A stretch of 64,000 bases of DNA from Bianquea renquensis (GCF_014384895.1 NZ_JACRSQ010000014.1:1-64000); one strand, 5' to 3'; positions 7,303-17,065 are shown, numbered from the stretch's first letter. Numbers and translations: made by a program. The notes: generated by a model not told the origin, from the letters alone.

Positions 7303-10300
7303 TGGCCTTCCCCCTGTTGGTCATCCCCACGCAGAGCCATAACATTTTTCAATGCCGCTTTTACATGCTGTAGCAGCTCCCGCTCCTTTTGATAGGGGGG
7401 AAGCTGAATCGTCATTTTAACGCCCTTCCCGTTGGATTGTATTTTGGCTGTCTTTTTATACTGGAGCATAAATTCAGCGATCTTAGCTGAATCCAGCGGA
7501 GCATCCTGCCGGAAAGAGAGCAACAGCGCTCCCTGCTTGACCTCAATATTCTCAATGCCGGACTGATTTCCCATAGCCTTGATCAGAGAAATCTCCAACA
7601 GATTATTGACACTCTGCGGCATGTCGGAATACCGGTCTGTCAGTTCTTCCTGCATGTCGTAGTATTCTTCCTCATTGGCAATCCCTGCAATTTTTTTGTA
7701 AACTTCTAATTTCTGCGATTCATTTCCAATGTAGGAGGAGGGGATGAAGGCGTCAACTTTGATGTACACGCCAGTTTCAAACCTTTGCGCCACCGGACGG
7801 TTCCGGACTGTGTCCATGGCTTCCTCCAACAGTTTACAATACAGATCATACCCGACGGCGCCCATATGGCCGTGCTGCTCTGGTCCCAATATATTTCCGG
7901 CACCGCGGATTTCCAGGTCCCGCATGGCGATCTTGAAGCCAGAGCCAAACTCTGTGAACTCTCCGATGGCCTCCAGCCGCTTCTGCGCAACCTCCTGCAG
8001 AACTTTCCCGCGCTTATACAGAAAATATGCGTATGCGACGCGGTTCGAGCGGCCCACGCGGCCCCTCAACTGATATAGCTGCGCCAGGCCCATGGCGTCC
8101 GCGTTTTGAATCAGGATTGTGTTGACATTGGAGATATCCAGCCCCGTCTCGATGATGGTCGTGCAGACGAGGACATCGACTTCCCCCTCAACAAAGCGGA
8201 ACATCACATCCTCCAGTTCCCGCTCCGACATCTGTCCATGGGCAAAGGCGACTCTGGCCTCCGGGACAAGCCGTGACACCATGGCCGCAACCTGTTCGAT
8301 ATTCCGCACTCGATTGTGAAGAAAAAATACTTGTCCTCCGCGCCCCAGTTCCCGGTAGATCGCCTCTCGGATTAATTCCTCTTCTTCCTCCATCACGAAG
8401 GTCTGGATTGGGTGTCGCTGCTGCGGAGGCTCCTCCAACACGCTCATGTCGCGGATCCCTGTCAGGCTCATATGGAGCGTGCGCGGAATCGGCGTCGCGG
8501 TTAAGGTTAAAACATCCACGTTTTCTTTCAGCCCTTTCATCTTCTCCTTGTGGGCCACACCAAAGCGCTGCTCCTCATCGACCACCAGAAGTCCCAGATC
8601 CTTGAACACCACATCCTGACTTAGGATCCGGTGTGTGCCGATCAAAATATCCACCGCTCCTTTTCTCGTCTCTTTGAGAGCTGCCTCAATTTCTTTTTTC
8701 GTTCGAAACCGCGACAGCAGCTCAATGCGAATGGGATAGTCCCGCATACGGCTTATAAATGTTTTATAGTGCTGCTGTGCCAGGATGGTGGTGGGAGCTA
8801 GGAATGCAACCTGCTTCCCATCCTGTACCGCCTTGAAGGCTGCCCGGATGGCAATCTCCGTCTTGCCGTACCCCACGTCCCCGCATATGAGGCGGTCCAT
8901 GATTTTTGTGCTTTCCATATCCTGTTTCGTATCCTCGATGGCCGCCAGCTGATCATCCGTCTCCTCGTACGGAAATAGCTCTTCAAATTCCTTCTGCCAC
9001 ACCGTGTCCGCGGAAAAGGCGTACCCCTTTTTCGCTTCCCTGGCTGCGTACAGGGCCACCAGATCCTGCGCCAGCTTGGCGACGCCCTCGCGAACTTTGT
9101 TCTTGGTTTTGCTCCATTCCGCGCCGCCCAGCTTATTTAGCTTAGGTTTCGCATCCTCCCCCGCCACATACTTCTGTAGCATGTCCAGGGAGGTCGTCGG
9201 AACATACAGAGTCCCGCCATCCTTGTATACGATTTTGAAATAATCGCGCTTGGAATCCTCATCCTCCATCTGGACGATCCCGTGATAGATTCCAACGCCA
9301 TGATTTTCATGGACAACATAATCCCCCACAGACAGCTCGCCAAAACTGGTAATCTGCTTTCCCTTATATTTCCTGCGCTTTTTTCGCCCTTTCGAAGCAC
9401 CGCTGCCGTTCAGTTCCTTTTGGGATACCACGGCAAAGCCCGCTTCCGGATACACAAAGCCGCGGCTTAAGCCGCCCCGCGCCACGGCAACGCTGCCCTT
9501 GACCAGAGATTGCTGCCAGTCGGTATGTTCATACGCCGGGATGCCCTCCTCCATCAGGCGGGATGCCAACCGCTTTACTCGCGTCTGGCTTTCTGTCAAC
9601 ATCAGAGTCTGGTAGCGCATGGCGGTATACCCTCGCAGCTCATCCAGCAATAGATTTTCTTCCCCTTGCAGGACATTGATAGAGCGGCTTGAGACACTGA
9701 CCAGCTCCTTTATGGGAAATACATTCTGATTGCCCCCCAGAAGGCTGCACAGATAGAGCTTGGCGAATCCGTCAAACCCTCTGCTGATTTCATCAAAATC
9801 CGGAAACATCCGCCCCTGATCCGGAAGCAGATATCCCTTTTGCAACCGGCTCTGTACGCTGTGTCGCAGTTCATCCTGCAATACCCGCACTTTCTCTCGA
9901 ATCCTGGCCGGCTCTTGAAAAAACAGAACGGCATCCTCCGGCACGTAGTCCAGAATCGTAACGGGATTCTCATAGAAAAAAGGGATATAACTCTCCAGCC
10001 CGCGGTACCGATTCTGGGACAGCCGGTATAAAAAAGAATCCGTAATCTCGGCAAGCCTTTGCGCTTCTTCTTCCAATCCCTGCTCTCTCAAAGCCGCACT
10101 GGCGGTTTTCTGCTGCTGTTGGATTCTGCTGAGTCCCCCCTCGATATCCTTCTGGCTGAGCGGCACCTCTGTAACGGGATATACACAGATCCACTCGATG
10201 TGCTCCACAGAGCGCTGCGTCTCCACATCCAGCGTCTTGATGGTATCGATCTCATCCCCCCACATCTCAAGGCGATATGCCATCACCTCATCGATGGGAA

Positions 10301-10853
10301 AAATATCGACGATTCCTCCCCGGATGGAAAACTGCCCTGAGTGCTCGATCTGATCCCGCCGCTCAAATCCCATCCGGACCATCCGCTCGGCAAATTCATC
10401 CAGTGGCATACGATCCCCAACGCGCTTGCGCAAAATAAAACCGGAGAAGACATCCTTCGGCGCCAAACGGTCGTACAGCGCTTCTACCGAAAAAATCAAG
10501 ACCTTAGGGGCCTCCTCCAGCAGGGCTTTAAACACACGGATCCGTTCCTCCTCAATGGCGAGGCCCCTCACGTCGGCACTGTAAAATAGGGGATCCTTAG
10601 CCGGAAAAAACATCGCCTGCCCGGGAAAATAAAATTTCATATCCTCCCAGACTTCCTTTGCCTTCGTCTCATTGGCCGTTATAACGACCCCCATCGTCCC
10701 AAGCCGCTCAGTCAGCGCCGCCGATATATGATTCTGTACCGGATCGCCGGCGCCTGAAACCAAGACCGCCTCCCGCTTTTGCACCCGCTGCACCATGGTG
10801 TTGTAGGCCGGCAGACTCTCAAGCGGTTTAAATATCCCTCTTACTTCCATCAT
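7299..10853 (-). CDS. mfd: Transcription-repair coupling factor Mfd
   Basis: This 1184-residue protein is full family length. Domains in order: UvrB-homology region (~30-350), RNA-polymerase interaction domain (~500-570, GDYVVHENHGVGIYHGI), RecG-like SF2 translocase (Walker A GDVGYGKTE, DEEQ box, TATPIPRTLHMSL, QLRGRVGRS) and a C-terminal TRCF domain (~1010-1150). Mfd removes RNA polymerase stalled at lesions and recruits UvrA. Its start overlaps the end of pth by 26 bases, and its stop overlaps the downstream lipoprotein gene. The second Met, at 10850, is an alternative start. Confidence 0.98.
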   Translation of the reverse strand: MMEVRGIFKPLESLPAYNTMVQRVQKREAVLVSGAGDPVQNHISAALTERLGTMGVVITANETKAKEVWEDMKFYFPGQAMFFPAKDPLFYSADVRGLAIEEERIRVFKALLEEAPKVLIFSVEALYDRLAPKDVFSGFILRKRVGDRMPLDEFAERMVRMGFERRDQIEHSGQFSIRGGIVDIFPIDEVMAYRLEMWGDEIDTIKTLDVETQRSVEHIEWICVYPVTEVPLSQKDIEGGLSRIQQQQKTASAALREQGLEEEAQRLAEITDSFLYRLSQNRYRGLESYIPFFYENPVTILDYVPEDAVLFFQEPARIREKVRVLQDELRHSVQSRLQKGYLLPDQGRMFPDFDEISRGFDGFAKLYLCSLLGGNQNVFPIKELVSVSSRSINVLQGEENLLLDELRGYTAMRYQTLMLTESQTRVKRLASRLMEEGIPAYEHTDWQQSLVKGSVAVARGGLSRGFVYPEAGFAVVSQKELNGSGASKGRKKRRKYKGKQITSFGELSVGDYVVHENHGVGIYHGIVQMEDEDSKRDYFKIVYKDGGTLYVPTTSLDMLQKYVAGEDAKPKLNKLGGAEWSKTKNKVREGVAKLAQDLVALYAAREAKKGYAFSADTVWQKEFEELFPYEETDDQLAAIEDTKQDMESTKIMDRLICGDVGYGKTEIAIRAAFKAVQDGKQVAFLAPTTILAQQHYKTFISRMRDYPIRIELLSRFRTKKEIEAALKETRKGAVDILIGTHRILSQDVVFKDLGLLVVDEEQRFGVAHKEKMKGLKENVDVLTLTATPIPRTLHMSLTGIRDMSVLEEPPQQRHPIQTFVMEEEEELIREAIYRELGRGGQVFFLHNRVRNIEQVAAMVSRLVPEARVAFAHGQMSERELEDVMFRFVEGEVDVLVCTTIIETGLDISNVNTILIQNADAMGLAQLYQLRGRVGRSNRVAYAYFLYKRGKVLQEVAQKRLEAIGEFTEFGSGFKIAMRDLEIRGAGNILGPEQHGHMGAVGYDLYCKLLEEAMDTVRNRPVAQRFETGVYIKVDAFIPSSYIGNESQKLEVYKKIAGIANEEEYYDMQEELTDRYSDMPQSVNNLLEISLIKAMGNQSGIENIEVKQGALLLSFRQDAPLDSAKIAEFMLQYKKTAKIQSNGKGVKMTIQLPPYQKERELLQHVKAALKNVMALRGDDQQGEGQ

Positions 10854-11430
10854 GCCCTCCTTGTGGCGCTTTCAAGTTAAAACGATTCATCGCTCTGTCC
10901 AACCCCTGGGAGACAATACAGGCGGCCGCCTGAGCTGCCTGATGGATTGTCTCCCCGATAACCGGGATCTCATCCTTTGAAAAATTCGACAGCACATACT
11001 CCGCCAAATCCCATCCGGGCGGCTTTTCACCGACGCCAATCCGCACTCTAGGAAAGTCCTGGGACCCCACATGGGCGATAACACTCTTCATCCCATTATG
11101 TCCGCCGGCGGACCCGCCCCCTCGGAGCCGGAGCGCGCCGAAGGGGATGCTGATATCGTCATAGATGACAATCAGGCCGTCCACCGAAATCTTATAAAAG
11201 TCCATTATCTCCCGGACCGCGACGCCGCTATTGTTCATATAGGTCTGCGGACGGCAGAGAAGGCAGGGTGTGCCCTCAATATCCCCCTGGGCAAGCAGGG
11301 CGTGAAATTTTTTCTTTTCCCCTTTAATGTGATATGCCTCGAGAAGGCAGGCAACGGCTTCAAATCCGACGTTATGCCTTGTGGATGCGTACTTCAAATC
11401 TGGATTCCCGAGGCCGACGATCAAAATCAT
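10828..11430 (-). CDS. pth: Peptidyl-tRNA hydrolase
   Basis: This is a ~200-residue protein when started at MILIVGLGNPDLKYASTRHN. The catalytic His is in TRHNVGF. The family motifs VIYDDISIPFG and GGGSAGGHNGMKS are intact. It recycles peptidyl-tRNAs that drop off ribosomes. An in-frame ATG 36 bases upstream exists, but GAGAGGACTACCCAT before 11430 and the family N-terminus favour the shorter form. It lies between glmU and mfd, the conserved position. A 20-base hairpin (11470-11489) in the glmU-pth gap lacks a T-run. Confidence 0.97.
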   Translation of the reverse strand: MILIVGLGNPDLKYASTRHNVGFEAVACLLEAYHIKGEKKKFHALLAQGDIEGTPCLLCRPQTYMNNSGVAVREIMDFYKISVDGLIVIYDDISIPFGALRLRGGGSAGGHNGMKSVIAHVGSQDFPRVRIGVGEKPPGWDLAEYVLSNFSKDEIPVIGETIHQAAQAAACIVSQGLDRAMNRFNLKAPQGGHDGSKRDI

Positions 11431-11549
11431 ATGGGTAGTCCTCTCTATCTTTTTTACAAACAGCACATGCCCTGATTCTAAAATCAGGGCTCACAGCTCG
11501 TGTCGCGTCCATCGTAGGGACCATATTGAATCAGGCAAGCAGGCCCGTC

Positions 11550-12938
11550 CTATCGCTTTCCTCTCTTCTGGACCCAGTCTTCCTTATTGACCTGTCTGGC
11601 TCTTGCGATCCCGAGAGCATCCGGCGGAACATCTGAGGTAATGGTGGAGCCCGCGGCGATAAATGCGCCCTCTCCCACGCGCACAGGCGATACTAGATTG
11701 GTATTACAGCCAATGAAGGCATGGTCTTCGATCACGCTTCGGTGTTTTTCCTTTCCGTCGTAATTAACCAGCACCGTGCCACACCCAAAATTGATGTTCT
11801 TTCCCACATCCGCATCCCCCACATAGGTCAAATGGGAGATCTTCGTACCCTCTCCGATGACAGAATTCTTGATCTCCACAAAGTCGCCAACCTTGACGGA
11901 GGGGCCGATAACGCTTCCAGGCCGCACATAGGCGAAGGGACCCACATTGACAAAATCCTGTATCGTGCTGTCCAGCAGCGTGGAATTTTGAATGGTGACA
12001 TGGTCTCCGATGGTACAATCCACAATGCGGCTGTTGGGACCGATGACGCAGTGTTCTCCAATATGCGTATTCCCCTCGAGAAAAGTGCCCGGATACAGGA
12101 CCGTATCCCTGCCGATCCTCACGTGGGGAGAGACATAGGTATTCTCCATGGATAGAAGGGTTACCCCCTCCGCCATTAAGCGGCGATTGATTCGCTTTTG
12201 CATAATCTGGGTGGCCTCCAGCAGCTGCATCCGGTCGTTCACTCCCAGGATCACGGCGGAGTCCTCACAGATGGCCGCCTCCGCCCTCCCGCCTGCTTCC
12301 ATAATTTTGGGGACCGCATCGGGAAGATAGTACTCTCCCTGGCTATTTTGATTATCAATCTTCGCCAGCGCCTCCAAGAGCGCCTCGCTCTGGAAACAGT
12401 ACATGCCTGAATTGACTTCCTGAATTTTTCTTTGCGCTTCCGTGGCATCCCGTTGCTCCACACTATACAAAAAGTTTCCGCCGGCATCCCGCACGATTCT
12501 GCCATACCCCGTTGGATTTTCCACTATGGTCGATAAGACTGTCACTGCATTTTTTTCCATCTGATGGACCTGCAACAGCCTCTCCAGGACTTCTCCCTGG
12601 ACTAAAGGCGTGTCCCCGCATAGAACCAGCACATCGCTGGGCTCTCCCTCGATAAACTTGCTGGCCTGCATAACGGCATGTCCTGTGCCGAGCTGCTCCT
12701 TTTGCTGGACAAAGGTGATGCCTGGCGTATCCTGTAAGGCTTCCATAACCATTTCGCCTTTATGTCCGATGACGACGCAGATTTCCTCACAGCCAACTTT
12801 TTTCGATGCTTCAATAATATAGTGAAGCATTGGGTAACCTAATATTTCATGGAGGCATTTCGGTTTTTCTGATTTCATCCGTGTTCCCATACCGGCGGCT
12901 AAGATCACGGTCTTGACCTTACGGTTCACTAAACGCAC
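11550..12938 (-). CDS. glmU: Bifunctional GlmU, UDP-GlcNAc pyrophosphorylase/acetyltransferase
   Basis: This 462-residue protein has an N-terminal nucleotidyltransferase domain (LAAGMGTRMKSEKPK, residues ~10-230) and a C-terminal left-handed beta-helix acetyltransferase domain (hexapeptide repeats ~255-445, ending AAGSTITSDVPPDAL). It makes UDP-GlcNAc for peptidoglycan. The reading frame opens with GTG at 12938. A second GTG three codons later sits at a better distance from AAAGG, so the true start may be nine bases shorter. A clear sigma-A promoter lies just upstream, divergent from murC. Confidence 0.97.
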   Translation of the reverse strand: MRLVNRKVKTVILAAGMGTRMKSEKPKCLHEILGYPMLHYIIEASKKVGCEEICVVIGHKGEMVMEALQDTPGITFVQQKEQLGTGHAVMQASKFIEGEPSDVLVLCGDTPLVQGEVLERLLQVHQMEKNAVTVLSTIVENPTGYGRIVRDAGGNFLYSVEQRDATEAQRKIQEVNSGMYCFQSEALLEALAKIDNQNSQGEYYLPDAVPKIMEAGGRAEAAICEDSAVILGVNDRMQLLEATQIMQKRINRRLMAEGVTLLSMENTYVSPHVRIGRDTVLYPGTFLEGNTHIGEHCVIGPNSRIVDCTIGDHVTIQNSTLLDSTIQDFVNVGPFAYVRPGSVIGPSVKVGDFVEIKNSVIGEGTKISHLTYVGDADVGKNINFGCGTVLVNYDGKEKHRSVIEDHAFIGCNTNLVSPVRVGEGAFIAAGSTITSDVPPDALGIARARQVNKEDWVQKRGKR

Positions 12939-12962
12939 ATCCTTTCACACTAAACTAGATTG

Positions 12963-12991
12963 ATTATATACTGAAATGATACCCCGGTCAA
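12963..12991 (-). promoter_or_regulatory. Sigma-A promoter of the glmU operon
   Basis: TTGACC (12986-12991) and TATAAT (12963-12968) on the minus strand are separated by 17 bases, immediately upstream of glmU. Confidence 0.8.
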
Positions 12992-13126
12992 GTCTAATGC
13001 TATACGTTTTATTAAAAAGTTCTCGTTCAGCGAAAACTTACTTTATGCCAATTCTTATAAAATATCCACTGAAAATCATTGTACTTCGAACCTGCGGATG
13101 TCCGCCTGTTTTGCAGGGGTTCACCC

Positions 13127-13154
13127 TTTACATTTCTCTAAAGTATGGTAAAAT
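13127..13154 (+). promoter_or_regulatory. Sigma-A-like promoter of murC
   Basis: TTTACA (13127-13132) and TAAAAT (13149-13154) are separated by 16 bases, about 45 bases before the murC ATG. The remaining ~130 bases between the two divergent promoters show no gene. Confidence 0.6.
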
Positions 13155-13198
13155 ATAGGTAAGGAAAAAGTCTGTTTGGACAGACAGAAGGGAGCATT

Positions 13199-14548
13199 AT
13201 GAAAAAAGTTCATTTTATTGGCATTGGCGGCGTCAGCATGAGCGGCCTTGCGCAGATTATGCTGGCTAGAGGCTATGAAGTCAGCGGTTCTGACCAAAAA
13301 TCGACTGAAATGACAAAGCATCTGGAGGATCTGGGGATTCGTGTGTATATCGGCCAGAAAGCCTCCAACATCGCAGATGACCTTTCTTTGATCGTATATA
13401 CCGCCGCTATCCATGAGGACAATCCAGAGCTGGCGGCAGCTCGCGCCAGCGGGGCTACGGTGATCGAGCGCGCTGTGTTGCTTGGGCAGCTCATGGACGA
13501 ATACCCTGTCTCCATCGCAATCGCCGGAACCCACGGAAAGACCAGCACAAGCAGCATGGCGTCCTACATTTTTATGGAGGCTGGCCTGGACCCGACGGTT
13601 ACCGTGGGGGGGATTTTGCACAATCTGCAGAGTAATTTTCGAATCGGCAATTCGCAGTACTTTATCGCGGAGGCCTGCGAGTACTCCGACAGCTTCCTCC
13701 ACTTTCACCCAAAGGTCAGCGTGATTACCAATATTGAGGCGGAGCATCTGGACTACTTTAAGGATCTGGACGCCATCCACGCCTCCTTTCAAAAATTTGT
13801 CGCCGGGATGAAGCCAGACGGGACATTGATTCTAGAGAAAGAGCTATTGCCGCTATTCCAATGGTTTTCTGGAACGATCCTCACCGTCTCCTTAGATGGC
13901 GATGCGGACGTAACCTGTTCTCAGATTGAGCACCACAGAGAGGGTCTGGGATCTTCCTTTCACATTGTATATCACGGTCAGGATCTGGGCGCTGTGGATC
14001 TGTTTGTGCCTGGATGCCACAATATCTTTGACGCTCTCTGCGCCGCGGGAACCGCACTGTGTCAGGGCGTCCCCTTTGACTCTATCCGCCAGGGGCTTTC
14101 CCAGTATAAAAGTACAAAAAAACGCTTTGAGTATAAGGGGACCGTCGGCGGCGTTACGATCATCGACGACTACGCCCACCACCCCTCTGAGATTCGCGCG
14201 ACGCTGCTCGCCGCGAGTGAGGTTCCTCACCGCGAGCTCTATGTTGTCTTTCAACCCCATACCTATAGCCGCACCAAGGCTTTCCTGAAGGAGTTCGCCC
14301 AGGCCCTATCCCTCGCCGACCATGTGGTGCTGGCCGACATCTACTCCGCCAGGGAAAAGGATTTGGGGGAGATTCATTCCTCCGACCTCTGCCGGGAACT
14401 CCGCAAGCTCGACAAGGATTGTCACTACTTTGGTACTTTCGACGAAATTGAAAATTTTCTCCTAAAAAATTGTTCCCCAAAGGATTTGTTGATAACTATG
14501 GGGGCGGGAGATATAGTAATAATCGCAGAAGACCTCCTTGGAAAATAG
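13199..14548 (+). CDS. murC: UDP-N-acetylmuramate--L-alanine ligase
   Basis: This 449-residue Mur ligase has an N-terminal UDP-binding Rossmann domain (GIGGVSMSGLAQI), an ATP-binding P-loop GTHGKTSTSS near residue 110, the central ligase domain with ITNIEAEHLDYF, and a C-terminal domain containing DDYAHHPSEI and FQPHTYSRT. It adds L-Ala to UDP-MurNAc, the first step of the stem peptide. The start is supported by AGAAGGGAGC before the ATG. It is divergent from glmU, which supplies UDP-GlcNAc for the same pathway. Confidence 0.98.
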   Translation: MKKVHFIGIGGVSMSGLAQIMLARGYEVSGSDQKSTEMTKHLEDLGIRVYIGQKASNIADDLSLIVYTAAIHEDNPELAAARASGATVIERAVLLGQLMDEYPVSIAIAGTHGKTSTSSMASYIFMEAGLDPTVTVGGILHNLQSNFRIGNSQYFIAEACEYSDSFLHFHPKVSVITNIEAEHLDYFKDLDAIHASFQKFVAGMKPDGTLILEKELLPLFQWFSGTILTVSLDGDADVTCSQIEHHREGLGSSFHIVYHGQDLGAVDLFVPGCHNIFDALCAAGTALCQGVPFDSIRQGLSQYKSTKKRFEYKGTVGGVTIIDDYAHHPSEIRATLLAASEVPHRELYVVFQPHTYSRTKAFLKEFAQALSLADHVVLADIYSAREKDLGEIHSSDLCRELRKLDKDCHYFGTFDEIENFLLKNCSPKDLLITMGAGDIVIIAEDLLGK

Positions 14549-14716
14549 ATATCCACATTATCCACACACTTATACACAGATTGCAATTTTTATTTTGTGA
14601 ATAAGTCATGCATAAACTGTGGATAACTTCAACCTCTGAATCCAGCTATTTATCCAACTTTCATCCCTTACCAAATATTTGTTCCCAGACTTATCCACCA
14701 TACGGTGGATAAGTCT
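14549..14716 (+). promoter_or_regulatory. Cluster of DnaA boxes upstream of dnaD-dnaC
   Basis: Within 168 bases there are two perfect DnaA boxes: TTATCCACA at 14558-14566 (+) and its complement TGTGGATAA at 14618-14626 (-). Single-mismatch boxes lie at 14549-14557, 14570-14578 (TTATACACA), 14596-14604 (-, TTATTCACA), 14691-14699 (TTATCCACC) and 14704-14712 (-). The last two form a perfect 13-bp inverted repeat with an ATAC loop (14687-14716). A weaker box is at 14650-14658. No dnaA or dnaN gene is adjacent, so this is more likely a DnaA regulatory or titration site than the chromosomal origin. Neighbouring genes encode replication-initiation proteins. Confidence 0.8.
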
Positions 14717-14745
14717 CACATCCAGTCTGGTGAATATCGTCCCCC

Positions 14746-14774
14746 TTCACAAATCAAAAATCTTGTAGTATAAT
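14746..14774 (+). promoter_or_regulatory. Promoter of dnaD
   Basis: TTCACA (14746-14751) and TATAAT (14769-14774) are separated by 17 bases. They lie just downstream of the DnaA-box cluster, about 115 bases before the chosen dnaD start. Confidence 0.6.
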
Positions 14775-14889
14775 AGCAAGCATCAGACGGCAGGGACGCA
14801 TTTGTAGACTCCGCTTGCCCTGCCAGCCAGCACCACACGCACGTTCGCTTGTACAACATCGATTTTGCCAGAAAGAGGGGACCCACGTC

Positions 14890-15966
14890 ATGCCGGACAT
14901 ATCATTTCTCAAACAGAATCACAGATCCTGCACACCGATTCCGGATGATTTTATCTTGCGCCACATGCCAGCCGCCAACGGCGCCTATGTGAAAGTGTAT
15001 CTCTACATATATTACCACTTTTTGAACGCCTCCCAGGATTTTACCACCAAATCGGCCTCCCAGGCGCTGAATCTCATCGAATCCGATGTGCTGGAAGCCC
15101 TTTACTATTGGGCCTCCGAGGGGGTGCTCAAACTTGACGCTGAGGATGATCAGCTGACAGTCAGCTTTCCATCCCTCACGTCCCCTGAGCCGAATCCCCC
15201 GGCGCCCAAAAAGGAGGAGCCGGAGACACCCCCTGTCAGCAAAGTCGTGCGCGTGGAGCATAAACCCTCCTACACCCCTGAGGAACTGGCTATCTATCAA
15301 AACAATCCACAGATCCAGCGTCTTTTCTCCATGGCTTCCGAGGCCCTGGGCGAGATTTTGAGTTTCCCCAATCTGTCGCTGCTGTACAGCTTCTATGACT
15401 ACTATCGCTTGCCCACGGACGTGATCGAATACTTGGTGGCGTACTGCGTCAGCAATGGAAATCGCAGCCTTCGCTATATGGAAAAGGTCGCGCAGGATTG
15501 GGCCGACCGCGGAATTACGTCCCTGGAAAAGGCGCAGGAGCACACAAAGCGCTTTCAAGTGTACCGTCCCATCATGAAAGCACTGGGAATCACCGGGCGC
15601 AATCCGTCGGAGACAGATATCCGCACCATGGACCGCTGGGTCGAACAATATCGCCTCCCCATGGAGTTGATCCTGGAGGCCTGCCGCCGCACGGTGGCAA
15701 AGACGGGACAAGCCAGCTTTCACTACGCGGAGGGAATACTGGCAGACTGGCACAGCAAACAGATCCACACCCTGGAGGACGTGGCGCGTTCCGATGAGGC
15801 TTTCGCGCAAAAGCGCGCCGCCACACAGGAATCCGCTGGTTCCGGGCCGGCCCGGAAGGCATCCGCCAAGAATACCTTCCATTCCTATCCGCAGCGGGAT
15901 GACTGGGACTACGATGGACTGGAGAAAATGGCGCGAGAACAGCTCTATTCCGGGGAAAGGAAATAA
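14890..15966 (+). CDS. dnaD: DnaD-family replication initiation protein
   Basis: This is a 358-residue protein when started at MPDISFLKQ. The frame is open for 25 further codons, but AGAGGGG lies nine bases before 14890. Residues ~25-100 resemble the DnaD winged-helix N-terminal domain (AYVKVYLYIYYHFLN...). Two DnaD C-terminal-type repeats follow (~140-215 and ~225-300, with YEKVAQDWADRGITSLEKA and YAEGILADWHSKQIHTLEDV). A basic tail ends DDWDYDGLEKMAREQLYSGE. DnaD acts after DnaA to remodel DNA for helicase loading. It is followed after 3 bases by the loader gene. Confidence 0.9.
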   Translation: MPDISFLKQNHRSCTPIPDDFILRHMPAANGAYVKVYLYIYYHFLNASQDFTTKSASQALNLIESDVLEALYYWASEGVLKLDAEDDQLTVSFPSLTSPEPNPPAPKKEEPETPPVSKVVRVEHKPSYTPEELAIYQNNPQIQRLFSMASEALGEILSFPNLSLLYSFYDYYRLPTDVIEYLVAYCVSNGNRSLRYMEKVAQDWADRGITSLEKAQEHTKRFQVYRPIMKALGITGRNPSETDIRTMDRWVEQYRLPMELILEACRRTVAKTGQASFHYAEGILADWHSKQIHTLEDVARSDEAFAQKRAATQESAGSGPARKASAKNTFHSYPQRDDWDYDGLEKMAREQLYSGERK

Positions 15967-15969
15967 GCG

Positions 15970-16995
15970 ATGCCCGTATCGGATCAAGACTTCAAAAAAA
16001 TCCTGTTGGAGTACGACGAGCGCAGAGCGCAAGCCGCCGCTGAACAGAGAGCCCATGTCGAGGAGGTTCACCGCAGGCTGCCCCAGGTTCGCGCTATCGA
16101 CGCTGAATTGGAAAGCTTCGGCATACGGGCGATGAAGGAATACCTTCAGACCCGCCAGGATCCCCGCCGGCTCATCGACGGCGTGCGCCTCCACGTGCAG
16201 TCTCTGGTGACGGAAAAGGAAGCCCTGCTGCGGGAGGCCGGATTTCCCGCCGATTATTTGGAGCTCCATTACCTGTGCCCGGAGTGCAGGGATACCGGTT
16301 TTGTCCAGCATCAGCGATGCCGCTGTCTCACCCAAAGGCTCATCGATCTGGCCTACTCTCAGTCCAACATCAAAAACTTGCTTGCCCTTGAGAATTTCCA
16401 GACCTTTGACATCAGCCTCTTCTCCCCCTCATCCTTTGGAAATGAGCCTGCAACGCCCCGGGAGAATATGCAGCACATTCAGGATACGGTCATGAAGTAT
16501 ATCTGGCATTTCTCCGACACCACAGACGCCAACTTTTTATTTTACGGCTCCACCGGCACAGGCAAGACCTTTCTGTGTAACTGCATCGCCAAAGAAATTC
16601 TGGATCAAGGCTATACAGTGCTCTATGAGACCGCCTACGAGCTGTGCAGCCTGTTGGAAAAGCAGCGCTTTCGGGATCGCAGCCGTGAGCGCACTCGCGA
16701 GGAGGATCTGGACCTGCCTGACATGATCCTGGACAGTGACCTCCTGATCATCGACGATCTGGGAACGGAGTTTGCCACCAGCCTTTCCGTGGCCGATCTG
16801 TTCCACTGCATCAACCATCGATTGCTCCACAGCAAATCCACTATCATATCCACCAACCTGGCGCTCAGCCAGCTGAAAAAGCAGTATTCAGACCGAATGT
16901 TTTCCCGGCTTCTGGGAAGCTATCAGCTTGTGAAGTTTTACGGGGACGACATCCGGACAAAGAAAAAGTTCACCCGCCCTGTGCGGGAGGCTTAG
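15970..16995 (+). CDS. DnaC/DnaI-type replicative helicase loader ATPase
   Basis: This 341-residue AAA+ protein has a zinc-finger-like CPECRDTGFVQHQRCRC (residues ~99-115). Walker A is GSTGTGKT (near 196) and Walker B is LLIIDDLGTEF, with the sensor region STNLALSQLKKQYSDRMFSRL. These fit the DnaC/DnaI family that loads the DnaB-type helicase at the origin. Its N-terminal helix-rich part (~1-95) would bind the helicase. It is in the same transcript as dnaD. The symbol is withheld because dnaC and dnaI are used differently between species. Confidence 0.93.
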   Translation: MPVSDQDFKKILLEYDERRAQAAAEQRAHVEEVHRRLPQVRAIDAELESFGIRAMKEYLQTRQDPRRLIDGVRLHVQSLVTEKEALLREAGFPADYLELHYLCPECRDTGFVQHQRCRCLTQRLIDLAYSQSNIKNLLALENFQTFDISLFSPSSFGNEPATPRENMQHIQDTVMKYIWHFSDTTDANFLFYGSTGTGKTFLCNCIAKEILDQGYTVLYETAYELCSLLEKQRFRDRSRERTREEDLDLPDMILDSDLLIIDDLGTEFATSLSVADLFHCINHRLLHSKSTIISTNLALSQLKKQYSDRMFSRLLGSYQLVKFYGDDIRTKKKFTRPVREA

Positions 16996-17065
16996 GTTCG
17001 GCCAACTTTTCGATTGTAAATGTTCGTCTTCGCGGACTCAGAACTAGGTCCTATGGGACAAGGCA

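Noticed and set aside
11470..11489. CCCTGATTTT-AGAATCAGGG hairpin between glmU and pth as a terminator
   Set aside because: No T-run follows on the minus strand and pth has no obvious separate promoter.
14549..14716. DnaA-box cluster as the chromosomal origin
   Set aside because: No dnaA, dnaN, recF or rnpA-rpmH nearby and no evident AT-rich unwinding tract; kept as a regulatory or titration site.
14902..16335. 477-residue minus-strand open frame
   Set aside because: Antisense to dnaD and the helicase-loader gene, both with clear motifs; no recognisable domain in the antisense product.
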